Below, one piece after another: positions 63,140 through 64,000 of a DNA stretch of 64,000 bases. Position numbers and translations under genes: made by a program. The first letter of the stretch is position 1. Every line of letters starts with the position of its first letter. Source of the stretch: CAZAPG01 sp964486935 (lineage in GTDB: Bacteria; Chloroflexota; Anaerolineae; 4572-78; J111); assembly GCA_964486935.1 (NCBI GenBank), contig CAZAPG010000006.1:62001-126000 (forward strand), read 5' to 3'. Below the pieces are notes generated by a model, which saw nothing but the letters and a program-made list of their open reading frames with translations, was not told where the DNA came from and did not search any database.

Positions 63140-64000
63140 TCACAGCATGGCCGTTCCGGTTTGGTCATACCTGTTGCCCCGGGCCAGGGCCACGTGCTGT
63201 TGCACAAAATCATCATCAAAGCCGACTTGTCGCCAGGCGCTCACCATTGCCTCAAGCGCTTCGCTGGTGGTCGACTCATCGGTGGCGGGGTGAGTTTGCC
63301 AGCTTACCTGCCAGGCCCCGGCCTGATGCGTCAACCGGAAGGTGCGGAAGGCGCAGGGATAAAGGGCCACGGCCGGGCAGGCCACATGCAAACGCTGCGC
63401 CAGCCGGTCAACTTTGGTTAAATGGTGATGCCCGGTCAGCACCAGTTTGACCTGTGGATAACGGTCTAATAACTGGAGCGCCTCCGGGCCGTTATCGCAC
63501 ACAAAATTGCCCCAATCTGGATGCGAGTCGATAGGCGCCAGCGGGTGCAGCGGATGGTGAATAGCCACCAGCACCAGTTTGTGGGTTAATTGATTCAACT
63601 CCTGCTCAAGCCAGGCCAGTTGCGGCGGGTCGACCAGGCCGCCCCAATCCTCATCTTTAATCGAGTCCAGCCCAATAAGCTGCGCCTCCGGCCCAATTTC
63701 AACCGACCAGTAACCCGCCTGGCTCTGCGGCGCGGCGGGCCGCTGCTCTGCCTGCGGGTTAAAGAGGCGGGCAAACTCGCGGCGAGTCAAACCCTGGTTG
63801 CGGTCAGGCGGGCGGCGGTCGTGGTTGCCGGGGATGATGTGGCAGGGCTTACGCAGATTGCGGATGGCCTGCTGAAATCGCTCCAGTTCCGGCCGGGTGG
63901 CGGTATCCAGCAGGTCGCCGCTGATAAGCACAAAATCCAGGTCGTCTAGCCGGTTGAGCCGGGCCACAATATCGGCCAGAAATTGGGCCGAGTGGCCCGA
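63140..64000 (-). CDS. Calcineurin-like phosphoesterase, CpdA-like (5' part missing)
   Basis: The frame stays open to the right edge, so the N terminus lies outside; about 286 residues are present. Metal-binding blocks FVLISGDLLD, IPGNHDRRP, AIHHPLHP and LVLTGHHH follow the order of class III cyclic-nucleotide phosphodiesterases and related phosphoesterases. If it is a cAMP phosphodiesterase, it would balance the adenylate cyclase at 4.5 kb; that is speculation. Gene order suggests cotranscription with the EamA transporter. Confidence 0.88.
   Translation of the reverse strand, partial: SGHSAQFLADIVARLNRLDDLDFVLISGDLLDTATRPELERFQQAIRNLRKPCHIIPGNHDRRPPDRNQGLTRREFARLFNPQAEQRPAAPQSQAGYWSVEIGPEAQLIGLDSIKDEDWGGLVDPPQLAWLEQELNQLTHKLVLVAIHHPLHPLAPIDSHPDWGNFVCDNGPEALQLLDRYPQVKLVLTGHHHLTKVDRLAQRLHVACPAVALYPCAFRTFRLTHQAGAWQVSWQTHPATDESTTSEALEAMVSAWRQVGFDDDFVQQHVALARGNRYDQTGTAML

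Noticed and set aside
62460..63461. DnaA-box-like 9-mers TTATCCACA (62460) and TGTGGATAA (63453)
   Set aside because: They are about 1 kb apart, inside two coding regions, and two exact 9-mers in 64 kb is near chance expectation; no cluster or AT-rich unwinding region.

Overview
The window reads as a dense (roughly 90% coding, about 55% GC) stretch of a bacterial chromosome, most plausibly Chloroflexota (Anaerolineae-like). This is an inference from family content: polyphosphate glucokinase, RNase J, many long PAS/GAF histidine kinases, threonine-proline-rich secreted repeat proteins, lipoproteins with FGxP-type repeats, an LPxTG-like surface protein and frequent GTG/TTG starts. No tRNA, rRNA, CRISPR array, insertion sequence or prophage was seen.

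Layout. 0-4.4 kb: end of a glycoside-hydrolase-like gene, then lon and a YchF-type GTPase on the minus strand. 4.5-10.3 kb: a 1564-residue hybrid histidine kinase and an adenylate cyclase with a receiver domain, in one operon. 10.5-11.9 kb: a 92-residue histidine-less HisKA-like protein, an ECF-type sigma factor and a zinc-finger anti-sigma protein. 12-18.8 kb: beta-carbonic anhydrase and a polyamine-type ABC transporter (potD, aldehyde dehydrogenase, potA, potB, potC). 19.2-24.7 kb: RNase J, a cold-shock protein and a four-gene operon (metallophosphoesterase, pheA, LOG-family protein, Eis-like acetyltransferase). 24.8-29 kb: aspartate kinase, a degenerate receiver protein, and a divergent kinase/MaoC/cyclase operon. 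29-32.4 kb: a duplicated-domain lipoprotein and a trans-sulfuration enzyme behind a SAM-I riboswitch. 32.4-40.5 kb: acetyltransferase, DUF2723 membrane protein, HlyD-type adaptor, small membrane protein, a ribbon-helix-helix-like protein, a five-repeat secreted protein, and polyphosphate glucokinase. 40.5-47.7 kb: two adjacent histidine kinases, gpmI, an MsmX/UgpC-type ATPase and a LacI-type regulator. 47.7-48.4 kb: a non-coding, structure-rich intergenic region. 48.4-53.7 kb: ABC-F ATPase, a CoaE-GNAT fusion, small membrane protein, lipoprotein and GNAT. 53.8-59.6 kb: a surface-polysaccharide cluster with a perfect parS site, an LPxTG-like protein and dnaN. 59.7-64 kb: a minus-strand cluster (PAP2-like, VOC, small protein, threonine dehydratase, EamA transporter, metallophosphoesterase cut by the window end).

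How it fits together. Sensing and regulation are prominent: a full phosphorelay next to a cAMP-forming response regulator, two more kinases, and two proteins that keep a signalling fold but have lost the phosphorylated residue. Metabolic genes cover aspartate-family and aromatic amino acids, methionine (SAM-controlled), polyamine uptake and oxidation, and glycolysis. A perfect 16-bp parS and dnaN about 2 kb apart suggest that the 56-60 kb end lies in the origin-proximal part of the chromosome.

The least explained parts are the 47.8-48.4 kb intergenic region (a promoter, short leader ORF, folded segment and terminator facing lacI, and three inverted repeats facing the ABC-F gene), the SAM-I leader with two tandem terminators, and the two phosphoacceptor-less signalling proteins.
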